Shown: positions 1-5,789, numbered from the stretch's first letter. The stretch: 11,172 nt of DNA from JAGOSA01 sp043718505 (GCA_043718505.1 JAYSVN010000044.1:1-11172); one strand, 5' to 3'. Notes: generated by a model not told the origin, from the letters alone. Program-made: numbers and translations.

Positions 1-789
1 CTTTTCTTCTGCTTTTGGAGCAGGCGTAACTTCAACTAGTGTAATAGTGAAATCAGCAAAATTTCTTGGCTCCCCCAGTGTAAAATTCTGTTCGCCATGA
101 GCCACTTTCGAAGAAGTCATGGCACGCACTTCAACTGTCCCCGCCCAAATACATTGCACACCAATCGGACAACGACTGTCTGAAATAATTTGCTTTGGTA
201 AAATTGTAATACTGAGTCCGGTAGATGCCTGCCCAAGTGATGTTTGAATTTTGGCAGAAGTTGCATCAGGCGGAGGACAAGCGGCAAAACGACATTCGCT
301 TCCCATTCGTCCGACAGTCGAACCATCGGCGCAAACTTTTGCGTCACCATTACATTCATATGAAATTGGTGCGGTATTCAGTTTACGGAAAGAATCAGTT
401 ACAGAAAAAATGCCGGTTATGTTATACGCTTGCCAATGATCGCTACTCAGAGCTTCAATCGGAGTTACTAGTCCGGCTGCTTCTATTTTGTCGCCTATGA
501 TAATCGGTGGACGGGTTCCCGACATGAGATTGTAGTCGAGCGCATAATATTTACCACCATCAGTTTTAATACCTGGCACGCATTCATCAGCTTTTGCGTC
601 GGATTGCGGCGTGACTTCTTTTGTATACAGGCAAAGGTATTCGCCAGACAAAGTAGCTTGTACTGAAATAGGTTCAGACACTGGCGGTTCAGATGGCAAA
701 GGTTTTTTTGGCCCAATAGTTACTGCAAAGGCAGTGATGGCACCGAGAACGACAAGTGTGGCAAGTGTTCTTACGATAGTATTGCTCAT
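1..789 (-). CDS. Membrane-anchored cysteine-rich surface protein (C-terminus cut by window edge)
   Basis: The minus-strand frame is open for 263 codons from the ATG at 789 to base 1, so the C-terminus lies outside the window. Residues about 5-25 form a hydrophobic signal peptide or N-terminal anchor, followed by a Pro/Ser/Glu-rich linker (27-42). An exported part follows with three recognisable segments. Residues 47-130 contain SGEYLCLY and DECVPGIKTDGGKYYALD, with Cys53 and Cys70 as a possible pair. Residues 146-172 carry the Cys-rich stretch CADGSTVGRMGSECRFAACP. Residues 203-260 contain SRCPIGVQCIWAGTVEVR with Cys207 and Cys213. From memory, such segments recur in exported proteins of Parcubacteria; I cannot verify this here. 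Even-numbered cysteines suggest disulphides outside the cell. The function is unknown. The start is supported by an extended -10 box six bases upstream. Confident as a gene, not as to its role. Confidence 0.88.
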   Translation of the reverse strand, partial: MSNTIVRTLATLVVLGAITAFAVTIGPKKPLPSEPPVSEPISVQATLSGEYLCLYTKEVTPQSDAKADECVPGIKTDGGKYYALDYNLMSGTRPPIIIGDKIEAAGLVTPIEALSSDHWQAYNITGIFSVTDSFRKLNTAPISYECNGDAKVCADGSTVGRMGSECRFAACPPPDATSAKIQTSLGQASTGLSITILPKQIISDSRCPIGVQCIWAGTVEVRAMTSSKVAHGEQNFTLGEPRNFADFTITLVEVTPAPKAEEK

Positions 790-795
790 TGTGTA

Positions 796-804
796 AATAT
801 ATCA
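796..804 (-). promoter_or_regulatory. Extended -10 promoter, leaderless geometry
   Basis: Read on the minus strand, TGATATATT is a TGn-extended -10 box (TATATT at 801-796). Six bases then precede the ATG at 789, so transcription would start at or next to the start codon. There is no good -35 at the expected distance, which the TG extension could compensate for. No Shine-Dalgarno sequence is present. Confidence 0.5.
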
Positions 805-834
805 TGCTTATAGTTTCAAGTTCACTCAGCATGG

Positions 835-862
835 TTGACAAATATAATAAATAAAGTATAGT
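835..862 (+). promoter_or_regulatory. Sigma-70-type promoter for the secreted protein gene at 888
   Basis: A perfect -35 TTGACA (835-840) is followed after 16 bases by TATAGT (857-862), in a very AT-rich spacer. The start site would be near 869, leaving a leader of about 19 bases with no Shine-Dalgarno sequence. It lies back to back with the promoter of the minus-strand gene ending at 789. Confidence 0.65.
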
Positions 863-887
863 ATAGAAAACCAAATCCTTCGAAAAC

Positions 888-1790
888 ATGAAAAGTTTAC
901 TAAGTCTCATCATTCTCCTTACATGGTGTCGATTTAACTCAGTGAGCCAAATCCCCGAATACTTACGTCACCAAACAGGTTGGGTATGCATCTCAGCAGA
1001 GACCTTCAAAAGCCTACCGATTAATCATAATAAAGTTCAAACTACCTACGCACAAAATCAAATAGCTGGAAATGATTCAGCAGATTCTTTTGTTGCTAGG
1101 ATATATGTCGACCATTCTGGAACAGCATATTATTGGATTAATTGTAGCTATGGGAAGAAACGCGTGGAAAAATCTAAGCTTGCAGACAACACTGTAAAGA
1201 TTCCTGGAACAAATCCTGTCCAGAGTAAAAATCTGGATTTACTAGTTGATTCAGCGAGTTTGGCTCGTCAACAACAATTTATCAACGAAACAGTAGCAGC
1301 CTTTAGCTCTGACTTCATTATTAAACCGCAATATACAATACATCCCGAGACGAATAAGGAAGTTTTCGTATACGGTTTCGGAGTTGAGGGAAAAACACTC
1401 ATTAATGGGCAAAGAAATATTGTCCTCAAAAATGTCACTACTAATGAAGAGTATTCGATTATGGATAGTACAAATAATTCAACGAGCTTAAGTTCATTGC
1501 TCGTTTCCTTGTTTGACGCAGAAAATACTACGGAAGGCTTAGAATACTTTCTCTTATTAAACAATCGGACTGGCATTGGGGAGAATATAGATTTTCTTAA
1601 ACCATATTTCTCTTCGCGTATCCCGGATGCTCCTGCGATTTATCCCAAATTTAAACCGATCTCAAATGCAATGTTTGCTGCGATTTCTAGGGCAATTGAA
1701 AAATTTAACCTAGAAACAGCAAAATCGAGTGGATCAAGTGGAGACGGAGAATCGCTACACGAGAAAAGAATTCAATTTAAAGGAAAGTAA
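888..1790 (+). CDS. Secreted protein of unknown function, 300 aa
   Basis: I do not recognise this protein. Residues 1-20 (MKSLLSLIILLTW...) form a short charged-then-hydrophobic stretch that looks like a signal peptide. LTWC is a poor lipobox, so a lipoprotein is unlikely. The rest is polar with no further membrane segment: many Asn, Ser and Thr residues, a middle part with alternating strand-like stretches (FVYGFGVEG, NIVLKNVTT), and a Ser/Gly-rich then basic tail (SSGSSGDGES, KRIQFKGK). Cys33 and Cys86 could form a disulphide. It has its own promoter just upstream and a strong terminator directly after its stop codon, so it is monocistronic. The DNA is clearly more AT-rich than the serS-ftsQ region. 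The ATG at 888 is the first in frame and starts the signal peptide. It is probably envelope or extracellular. Confidence 0.8.
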   Translation: MKSLLSLIILLTWCRFNSVSQIPEYLRHQTGWVCISAETFKSLPINHNKVQTTYAQNQIAGNDSADSFVARIYVDHSGTAYYWINCSYGKKRVEKSKLADNTVKIPGTNPVQSKNLDLLVDSASLARQQQFINETVAAFSSDFIIKPQYTIHPETNKEVFVYGFGVEGKTLINGQRNIVLKNVTTNEEYSIMDSTNNSTSLSSLLVSLFDAENTTEGLEYFLLLNNRTGIGENIDFLKPYFSSRIPDAPAIYPKFKPISNAMFAAISRAIEKFNLETAKSSGSSGDGESLHEKRIQFKGK

Positions 1791-1793
1791 CAC

Positions 1794-1822
1794 AAACCCC
1801 GGAAAATCCGGGGTTTTTATTT
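1794..1822 (+). terminator. Intrinsic terminator after the secreted protein gene
   Basis: A perfect 10-bp stem, AAACCCCGGA (1794-1803) with TCCGGGGTTT (1807-1816), encloses an AAA loop and runs into a T-rich tail. It starts four bases after the plus-strand stop codon. The minus-strand gene's stop (1817-1819) touches its right edge, so it may also stop convergent transcription, although the minus-strand tail is less T-rich. Confidence 0.88.
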
Positions 1823-2212
1823 TGTTATTTTTTCTTCTTTATCTGTCAGGCTTTCATCTATTTTTTGAATTGCCTTTTTCTCATGCTTTATATTGATCCG
1901 AACTTTGGCGAAGAGACTCATATAGACGTTGGCAATGAAGATGAGCGAAAAAAACGAGATCAGGTAACCTCGCCAGTCTGAAAATAATATTGTGTACTTG
2001 GTAATGATAAGTACAACAATTGTCACATAGTGACTAAAGCAATACTCGCAAGTAAATACATAGAAGAATTTTCGGCTTATTAATGTCTTATCCTCCTCGC
2101 TCCGACGAACACAGTAGTCACGAAATTCCCGAAACAACTCTTCGTGTGTGAGGGTCCAGCTAATACAAGCTATTGGTACGGCGAGAATGAGAAGCGGGAG
2201 GAGTAATTGCAT
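1817..2212 (-). CDS. Membrane protein with CxxC-xx-H motif, 131 aa
   Basis: A small integral membrane protein with three likely membrane segments: residues 1-20 (also readable as a signal anchor), about 61-78, and about 82-103. It ends in a charged, Lys/Glu-rich cytoplasmic-type tail. Between segments 1 and 2 lie Cys34 and the striking motif FTCEYCFSHYVT (Cys55, Cys58, His61). This resembles a metal-binding or redox CxxC placed at the membrane surface. From memory the pattern with an early THEE-FRE--DYC and FTCEYCFSHYV recurs in proteins of unknown function in unrelated bacteria, so it is probably a real conserved family; a database search is needed to confirm. It follows a 39-codon ORF by 8 bases on the same strand and converges with the 888 gene. 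No Shine-Dalgarno sequence precedes the ATG at 2212. Function unknown. Confidence 0.78.
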   Translation of the reverse strand: MQLLLPLLILAVPIACISWTLTHEELFREFRDYCVRRSEEDKTLISRKFFYVFTCEYCFSHYVTIVVLIITKYTILFSDWRGYLISFFSLIFIANVYMSLFAKVRINIKHEKKAIQKIDESLTDKEEKITK

Positions 2213-2220
2213 ATATATTC

Positions 2221-2340
2221 TTAAAATCCCTTATCATCTGCCGACGGTCCGTAAATAGACGGTACAGCAATATTATTGCGTGTAGATGATTTTTCGGCCA
2301 GGAGTTCTTGTAAGAAAAGTTGTGCAATTGTGTTTTTCAT
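2221..2340 (-). CDS. Possible 39-aa small protein upstream of the CxxC membrane protein gene
   Basis: A minus-strand ORF runs from the ATG at 2340 to TAA at 2221-2223 and encodes 39 residues beginning MKNTIAQLFLQELLAEK and ending PSIYGPSADDKGF. Its stop is 8 bases before the start of the CxxC membrane protein gene, the spacing expected inside an operon. The first half would form an amphipathic helix (IAQLFLQELLAE); the second half is polar with no Cys and no membrane segment. There is no Shine-Dalgarno sequence, as in most genes here. Two TACAAT boxes lie just upstream (2360-2365 and 2345-2350 on the minus strand). It could be a small protein, a peptide precursor or a translated leader. Length alone gives weak support, but position and composition favour it over chance. 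Confidence 0.5.
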   Translation of the reverse strand: MKNTIAQLFLQELLAEKSSTRNNIAVPSIYGPSADDKGF

Positions 2341-2344
2341 ATGT

Positions 2345-2365
2345 ATTGTAATTAATATTATTGTA
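2345..2365 (-). promoter_or_regulatory. Candidate -10 boxes for the small ORF / CxxC membrane protein unit
   Basis: On the minus strand TACAAT occurs twice, at 2365-2360 and 2350-2345, in an AT-rich stretch directly before the ATG at 2340. The upstream copy would give a leader of about 13 bases; the downstream copy would put the start site almost on the ATG. No convincing -35 box was found. Confidence 0.33.
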
Positions 2366-2434
2366 CTCGGGCACGATAGAACTTCAGAACCTATTTGCTA
2401 AATAATAGTATCATTGCGGCCATTTTACTATCTA

Positions 2435-2462
2435 TTGACAAATACAAATATCATGCTAAAAT
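2435..2462 (+). promoter_or_regulatory. Strong promoter for the 78-aa membrane protein gene
   Basis: A perfect -35 TTGACA (2435-2440), a 16-base spacer, and a TGC-extended -10 TAAAAT (2457-2462). The start site would be near 2469, giving a leader of about 38 bases. Its first ten bases, TTGACAAATA, match those of the promoter at 835. Confidence 0.7.
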
Positions 2463-2506
2463 AGAAAAGTAAAGTTCATTCAATAAACACTCTAAAACTA
2501 CATAAA

Positions 2507-2743
2507 ATGCTAGACAGAATATTTGATACAATTGCTAACATTCTCGGTATAGTAATTCTCTTTGTAATAACAATCTTTTTCTTCGCTCTTTTATTAGCCG
2601 GACCGACATATTACCTTTGGAATTGGTTGATGCCTATTATCTTCAAACTTCCTGAGATTACTTTCTGGCAGGCATTAGGCTTAAACTTTCTTTCTGGGAT
2701 ATTTTTCAAGAAAGGTTCAAGCACTACAACTAAGAAGGAGTAA
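2507..2743 (+). CDS. Small membrane protein, 78 aa
   Basis: One long hydrophobic helix spans residues about 11-37 (ILGIVILFVITIFFFALLLAGP). A second, amphipathic to hydrophobic part (TYYLWNWLMPIIFKLPEITFWQALGLNFLSGIFF) follows and could dip into or cross the membrane. The tail is basic (KKGSSTTTKKE). The combination of LWNWLMP-IF-LPEITFWQALGL is one I associate from memory with small proteins of unknown function seen in several phyla and phages. It is monocistronic, with a perfect -35/extended -10 promoter upstream and a terminator 18 bases after the stop. No Shine-Dalgarno sequence precedes the ATG. Function unknown; a phage-like or stress-type small membrane protein is possible. Confidence 0.8.
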   Translation: MLDRIFDTIANILGIVILFVITIFFFALLLAGPTYYLWNWLMPIIFKLPEITFWQALGLNFLSGIFFKKGSSTTTKKE

Positions 2744-2760
2744 AGGACGAGTAACTTATT

Positions 2761-2791
2761 GACCATCTATAACCAAAAGGTGGTCTTTTTT
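2761..2791 (+). terminator. Intrinsic terminator after the 78-aa membrane protein gene
   Basis: The stem GACCATCT (2761-2768) with AGGTGGTC (2778-2785) has eight pairs including one G-T. It has a nine-base loop and is followed by six Ts (2786-2791). A second inverted repeat, ATCTATAA/TTATAGAT (2765-2772 and 2793-2800), overlaps it and would exclude it if formed. Confidence 0.75.
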
Positions 2792-2850
2792 ATTATAGAT
2801 TCAATGCTGGGGGCCTGGTACGATGTTGGAACTTTAATAACTATAATGTG

Positions 2851-3165
2851 TTACCAATTAGTCAGCTGATAAACATCCATTGCAACTTCTTCATACGGAT
2901 GCACACGCTTAATAGCTGCAATAATATTGCCGACAACTTCATCAGCGCAAGTTACTTCAATTCTCTCTTCTTCAACTGATTCAAGTTCTCCGATTTTTCC
3001 AATATGTGGCTGAGCACCATCTTCAGGCTTAAAACGACCTATGCCTTTAGAAGAGAACGAACAGTGGGTGTATTTACCTAGTTTCCCTCCTCCGGCATCC
3101 GCTATAGCTTCTCGGATTGCATCAGCATTTACTGAAGGGCTATATACAACAATTTTGTATGACAT
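2851..3165 (-). CDS. YqfO / NIF3 C-terminal-domain-like protein, 104 aa
   Basis: The protein matches the small ferredoxin-like (CutA/PII-like) domain inserted in, or following, NIF3-family proteins such as YqfO. Shared marks are the start YKIVVYSP----DAIREAIADAGGGKLGKYTHCSFSSKGIGRF (3-45), the segment GAQPHIGKIGELESVEEERIE (50-70), and the C-terminal HPYEEVAMDVYQL (89-101). The dinuclear-metal NIF3 core domains are absent, so this is the stand-alone form of about 100 residues. His34 and His89 may contribute to metal binding. The biochemical role of the family is unclear; some members have been linked to metal or nucleotide binding. It lies 34 bases downstream of tRNA-Gln on the same strand and may be co-transcribed with it. 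No Shine-Dalgarno sequence and no clear terminator were seen. Confidence 0.88.
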   Translation of the reverse strand: MSYKIVVYSPSVNADAIREAIADAGGGKLGKYTHCSFSSKGIGRFKPEDGAQPHIGKIGELESVEEERIEVTCADEVVGNIIAAIKRVHPYEEVAMDVYQLTNW

Positions 3166-3199
3166 AATTAAATTTAGAAATTAATTATTAAATGATTTG

Positions 3200-3271
3200 C
3201 TGGGGGACAGGGACTCGAACCCCGATCTCCGGGACCAAAACCCGGCGTCACTACCATTAGACGATCCCCCA
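3200..3271 (-). tRNA. tRNA-Gln (anticodon UUG)
   Basis: The cloverleaf folds fully on the minus strand. The acceptor stem is TGGGGGA/TCCCCCA, with a D stem of GTC/GAC. The anticodon stem CCGGG/CCCGG carries the loop TTTTGGT, which gives anticodon TTG, and the T stem CGGGG/CCCTG has loop TTCGAGT. Discriminator base G73 is at 3200. CCA is not encoded (CAA follows), so it must be added by a nucleotidyltransferase. The mature 5' end lies one base after the stop codon of the upstream HTH gene, so the tRNA is either cut out of that transcript or uses a promoter inside it. Confidence 0.96.
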
Positions 3272-3272
3272 A

Positions 3273-3983
3273 TTATTCTGTTACTCCTTTCACTATTCCT
3301 TCAGTCCAACCTGCAATTTTCCGAACGAGTGACGAACTTTGTCGCACTGATATTCGGAGTAAGCCGAAATATGTTTTTGGTTGAATATTTTTGCGGTTTG
3401 TTGTTTTGACTGAAATCTTTTTATAGTAAAGTCTCAAATTTTGACTATCTTTAAACCCTACCACTTTTCTCCAATATTCCATTACTTCTTGCGAGCGGGA
3501 TCTGTGATTTATATGGAGATATACGTCGAATACTATCATGTTTTCCGGCACTTTGGCTACCCTCTTGAGCCATTCCAAAAATACCTTTGCCATGCCTGAG
3601 TCCATGTTACTGAATGTTAATCTTGCACCCACTTTCCATGTTTTTTCTTTACTACCTTCCGCCCAGTACAGAACTGTACCGATGAGAAATAATTCTCTAT
3701 CGGTGATTTCTCCTATTTCAGCTTTTGATGTTTGCCAAATGAGATTTTGTCGCTCAATTCTATACTGATGCTTCGCTTTAGCTCCTATTTTTTGAGCGGC
3801 AATGCGTCTTCGGGTTATTCTTTGCTTTTGCGCCTTGGCTAAACCAACTTCCCTAAGCCAAATTGAGAGTGTCGATTTTGCTACTGGAACAACTTCTAGA
3901 ATTTCAGAATACACTTTGCCCGCCCTTCGCATTTCTATAGCTTTTTTCTTTTCTTCAATCTTTGCGTACATAGGTAGACACAT
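3273..3983 (-). CDS. HTH protein, possible homing-endonuclease-like family, 236 aa
   Basis: The N-terminal part (residues 9-48) reads as a resolvase/transposase-type helix-turn-helix: AIEMRRAGKVYSEI followed by VAKSTLSIWLREVGL. A basic linker (50-78) follows. The C-terminal part (97-232) contains LFLIGTVLYWAEGSK, RLTFSNMD, VYLHINHR, YWRKVVGF, YFGLLRISVR and RKIAGWTEGI. The order and spacing resemble a degenerate LAGLIDADG-type fold seen in a protein family common in Patescibacteria; this assignment rests on memory and needs a profile search. The start is uncertain: ATG at 3983 (used here) or at 3971, four codons later. An inverted repeat (3970-3992) spans both. The gene follows dnaX by 57 bases and its stop is one base from tRNA-Gln. 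It could be a transcription regulator or a nuclease of a small mobile unit. Confidence 0.75.
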   Translation of the reverse strand: MCLPMYAKIEEKKKAIEMRRAGKVYSEILEVVPVAKSTLSIWLREVGLAKAQKQRITRRRIAAQKIGAKAKHQYRIERQNLIWQTSKAEIGEITDRELFLIGTVLYWAEGSKEKTWKVGARLTFSNMDSGMAKVFLEWLKRVAKVPENMIVFDVYLHINHRSRSQEVMEYWRKVVGFKDSQNLRLYYKKISVKTTNRKNIQPKTYFGLLRISVRQSSSLVRKIAGWTEGIVKGVTE

Positions 3984-3992
3984 CCTACCTAT
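3970..3992 (-). promoter_or_regulatory. Inverted repeat over the start of the HTH gene
   Basis: Two perfect 8-base arms, ATAGGTAG (3970-3977) and CTACCTAT (3985-3992), are separated by seven bases. In the mRNA they would form a hairpin holding the only purine-rich ribosome-binding candidate (AGGTAGG) and the first ATG in its loop region. In DNA they could be an operator for the HTH protein itself. Confidence 0.5.
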
Positions 3993-4040
3993 TCAAGATG
4001 AAGCCGTGATCAATTTTTTCTAAAGAAAATTTGGCGTAGA

Positions 4041-5075
4041 TTACATTTCCCCAAAATACTTCATGAACGCCAATTCAATCGGCAAGGTCTTAATCGGCGA
4101 CTCATGTATTTGCAATGAAGCTTCAAGAAGGGCAATCAGAAGTGCAGAATTAAGACTTTTGCCCGCTGACTTTTCAAACTTAGACAAATATTCACTTTCA
4201 TCTTCCCCTACTTCACCCATAATATGTTTTTTCTCAGCAGGAGCGTAGCGCAATAGCAAAGTGGTACGCAATTTGTTGAGCAACATTTTCATAAAAATTG
4301 AAATATCTGCGCCGTTTTTTTCGGCTTCACGAAGGGCGACCGAAATTGCTCCTACGTCTTTTTTCTCAATTCCCTCAAGTACGCTGCGCAAAAGAATATT
4401 TGATGGCGCACCTGTCACTAAAATAACTTCTTCAGGATCTATTTTTTTATCTTTGCTATACGAAATAGCTTTTTGCAAAATGCTGTATGAATCACGAAAT
4501 GATCCGTCGCCAAGGAGTGAAATAAGATGAGCAGATTCTTTCGGCAAAGTTTTCCCTTCTTTTGCCGCAACTTCAGCAATCATTTCCTCAAGCATGACGG
4601 GTGTCGGTTTCTTAAATTCAAAAACCTGACTTCGTGATTGAATTGTATCCGGCACTTTTGCCCGTTCAGTTGTTGCTAGAATAAAAATCGCATGAGCCGG
4701 CGGCTCTTCAAGAGTTTTGAGAAGTGCGGCCCAAGCTTCCTTGGTGAGCATGTGGACTTCGTCGATAATGTAAACTTTATACTTTGATTCAAAAGGAAGT
4801 GTTTGTAGCGCTTCGCGCAGTTCACGAATGTCGTCAACACCGCGATTAGAGGCTGCATCCATTTCATAAATATCATTGTCAGAAGTGTCGAGAGCTTTGG
4901 CCAGAATACGGGCGACTGACGTTTTTCCTGTACCTCGAGAACCGGAGAAAAGGTATGCATGGGCAATTTTGCCATTTGTTATGCTGCCTTCCAAAACTTT
5001 AACAATATGATCCTGGCCACGGACTTCTGACCAGGTGGACGGACGATATTTACGGTAGAGGGAAAGAGTTTCCAT
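4041..5075 (-). CDS. dnaX: DNA polymerase III subunit gamma (DnaX), short form
   Basis: This is the clamp-loader ATPase of the replisome. It carries the conserved N-terminal SLYRKYRPSTWSEVRGQDHIV, Walker A GSRGTGKT (45-52), DAASNRGVDDIREL (73-86), Walker B IIDEVH (103-108), sensor 1 ATTE (134-137) and an SRS arginine finger (Arg148, usually SRC). Domain III helices follow. At 344 residues it ends after the clamp-loader collar, so no tau-type extension exists. The four-Cys zinc module normally found between the ALNC-type segment and the DAASN motif is missing: residues ALDTSDNDIYEMDAASN run straight through. I chose the ATG at 5075 over the in-frame ATG at 5102. The family begins here, and an extended -10 box lies six bases upstream, inside the longer reading. 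It sits upstream of the HTH gene on the same strand. Confidence 0.95.
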   Translation of the reverse strand: METLSLYRKYRPSTWSEVRGQDHIVKVLEGSITNGKIAHAYLFSGSRGTGKTSVARILAKALDTSDNDIYEMDAASNRGVDDIRELREALQTLPFESKYKVYIIDEVHMLTKEAWAALLKTLEEPPAHAIFILATTERAKVPDTIQSRSQVFEFKKPTPVMLEEMIAEVAAKEGKTLPKESAHLISLLGDGSFRDSYSILQKAISYSKDKKIDPEEVILVTGAPSNILLRSVLEGIEKKDVGAISVALREAEKNGADISIFMKMLLNKLRTTLLLRYAPAEKKHIMGEVGEDESEYLSKFEKSAGKSLNSALLIALLEASLQIHESPIKTLPIELAFMKYFGEM

Positions 5076-5081
5076 GGCACG

Positions 5082-5090
5082 AGTATAACA
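5082..5090 (-). promoter_or_regulatory. Extended -10 promoter of dnaX, leaderless geometry
   Basis: On the minus strand, TGTTATACT is a TGn-extended -10 box (TATACT at 5087-5082). Six bases (CGTGCC) separate it from the ATG at 5075, so the message would begin at the start codon. The -35 region is weak. Confidence 0.6.
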
Positions 5091-5130
5091 AAAATGAGCC
5101 AACTTTGTTAGTGATAGATTTATCTGGTAA

Positions 5131-5157
5131 TAAAAAAACTCTCCATCACAGAGAGTT
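5131..5157 (-). terminator. Intrinsic terminator at the end of the serS-ftsQ-dus operon
   Basis: On the minus strand, AACTCTC (5157-5151) pairs with GAGAGTT (5143-5137) around a seven-base loop. A run of Ts follows (TTTTTTTATTA overall). It lies 20 bases after the stop of the envelope protein gene and before the dnaX promoter, so it separates the two units. Confidence 0.8.
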
Positions 5158-5177
5158 CAATTTTTGATTAGTTTTTC

Positions 5178-5789
5178 TTAAAACACATAAGTTAAACCTG
5201 CGTCAATACTCCGGGCATACATTGATCCGGAAGCATCCCAGGCTAGGCCTCGTTTTTCTCTATTAAATGTTTCAGACATTAATTTGGGCGAAATGAAAGC
5301 AGTAATAGCAAAAGTTGGTTCGTGATAAATGGTTCTCATAATTTTGAGCACATAACCGACAGTGTAATACATCTTAAGTTGATTTTTCGGATCAGTTCCG
5401 GAACCAAAAGTGAAATCGAATCCGCTACCTTTCCATTTTGAATGCCAGCGGACAATTGCCCAGCCAAAAGAAATGCCGTACTTGGTGATAGTGCTTCTGG
5501 TATTGTCAGCACCGGAAAAACGACTCCAGGGTTGACCAATTGCATAGACACCAAGTCTGACGCCGTCTTCCTGGATAGTAAGTTGAAGTGAAGCATTCCA
5601 GGTAAATGGATAACTGAGTCCGGGCCTGATTTCAAAACGTTCGAGTTTTTTTGTCTGGATGCGAGGCTTCGTTTCAAGTTGGGATTGCGCATGAGCCGGA
5701 CTGCACATAAATAATGGGCTGAGAGCAATGAGCCCTGCCAAAACCAAGATTAAAATTGTCCTGGTCTTTAATGATAGAGTAGTCGCCAT
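5178..5789 (-). CDS. Exported beta-rich protein with outer-membrane-barrel-like C-terminus, 203 aa
   Basis: The first 34 residues form a clear signal peptide: basic start, hydrophobic core TILILVLAGLIALSPLF, and cleavage after AHA (AHA|QSQ). The mature protein (about 169 residues) has no helix-like membrane segment. It shows successive short alternating stretches typical of beta strands (SLQLTI, VRLGVYAI, YGISFGWAIV, FDFTFG, MYYTVGYVL, FAITAFI). It ends in IDAGLTYVF, with Phe at the last position and Tyr, Leu and Ile at -3, -5 and -9, the pattern of the barrel-assembly signal of outer-membrane proteins. I do not recognise a family. The ATG at 5789 starts the signal peptide; an in-frame ATG further upstream would run inside dus. 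It follows dus by 13 bases and is the last gene before a terminator. A secreted beta-sandwich is the main alternative. Confidence 0.82.
   Translation of the reverse strand: MATTLSLKTRTILILVLAGLIALSPLFMCSPAHAQSQLETKPRIQTKKLERFEIRPGLSYPFTWNASLQLTIQEDGVRLGVYAIGQPWSRFSGADNTRSTITKYGISFGWAIVRWHSKWKGSGFDFTFGSGTDPKNQLKMYYTVGYVLKIMRTIYHEPTFAITAFISPKLMSETFNREKRGLAWDASGSMYARSIDAGLTYVF

Noticed and set aside
225..500. Plus-strand ORFs at 225-500 and 251-439
   Set aside because: They lie antisense to the long open minus-strand frame 1-789, which has a signal anchor, ordered cysteines and a promoter.
2805..2813. TGCTGGGGG repeated at 2805-2813 and at the tRNA-Gln 3' end (3198-3206), as a possible att site pair
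   Set aside because: Nine bases are too few, the flanks do not match, and the interval would contain only the YqfO-like gene with no integrase.
3197..3409. Plus-strand 70-codon ORF across the tRNA
   Set aside because: Its first part is the reverse complement of tRNA-Gln, and the rest is antisense to the HTH gene.
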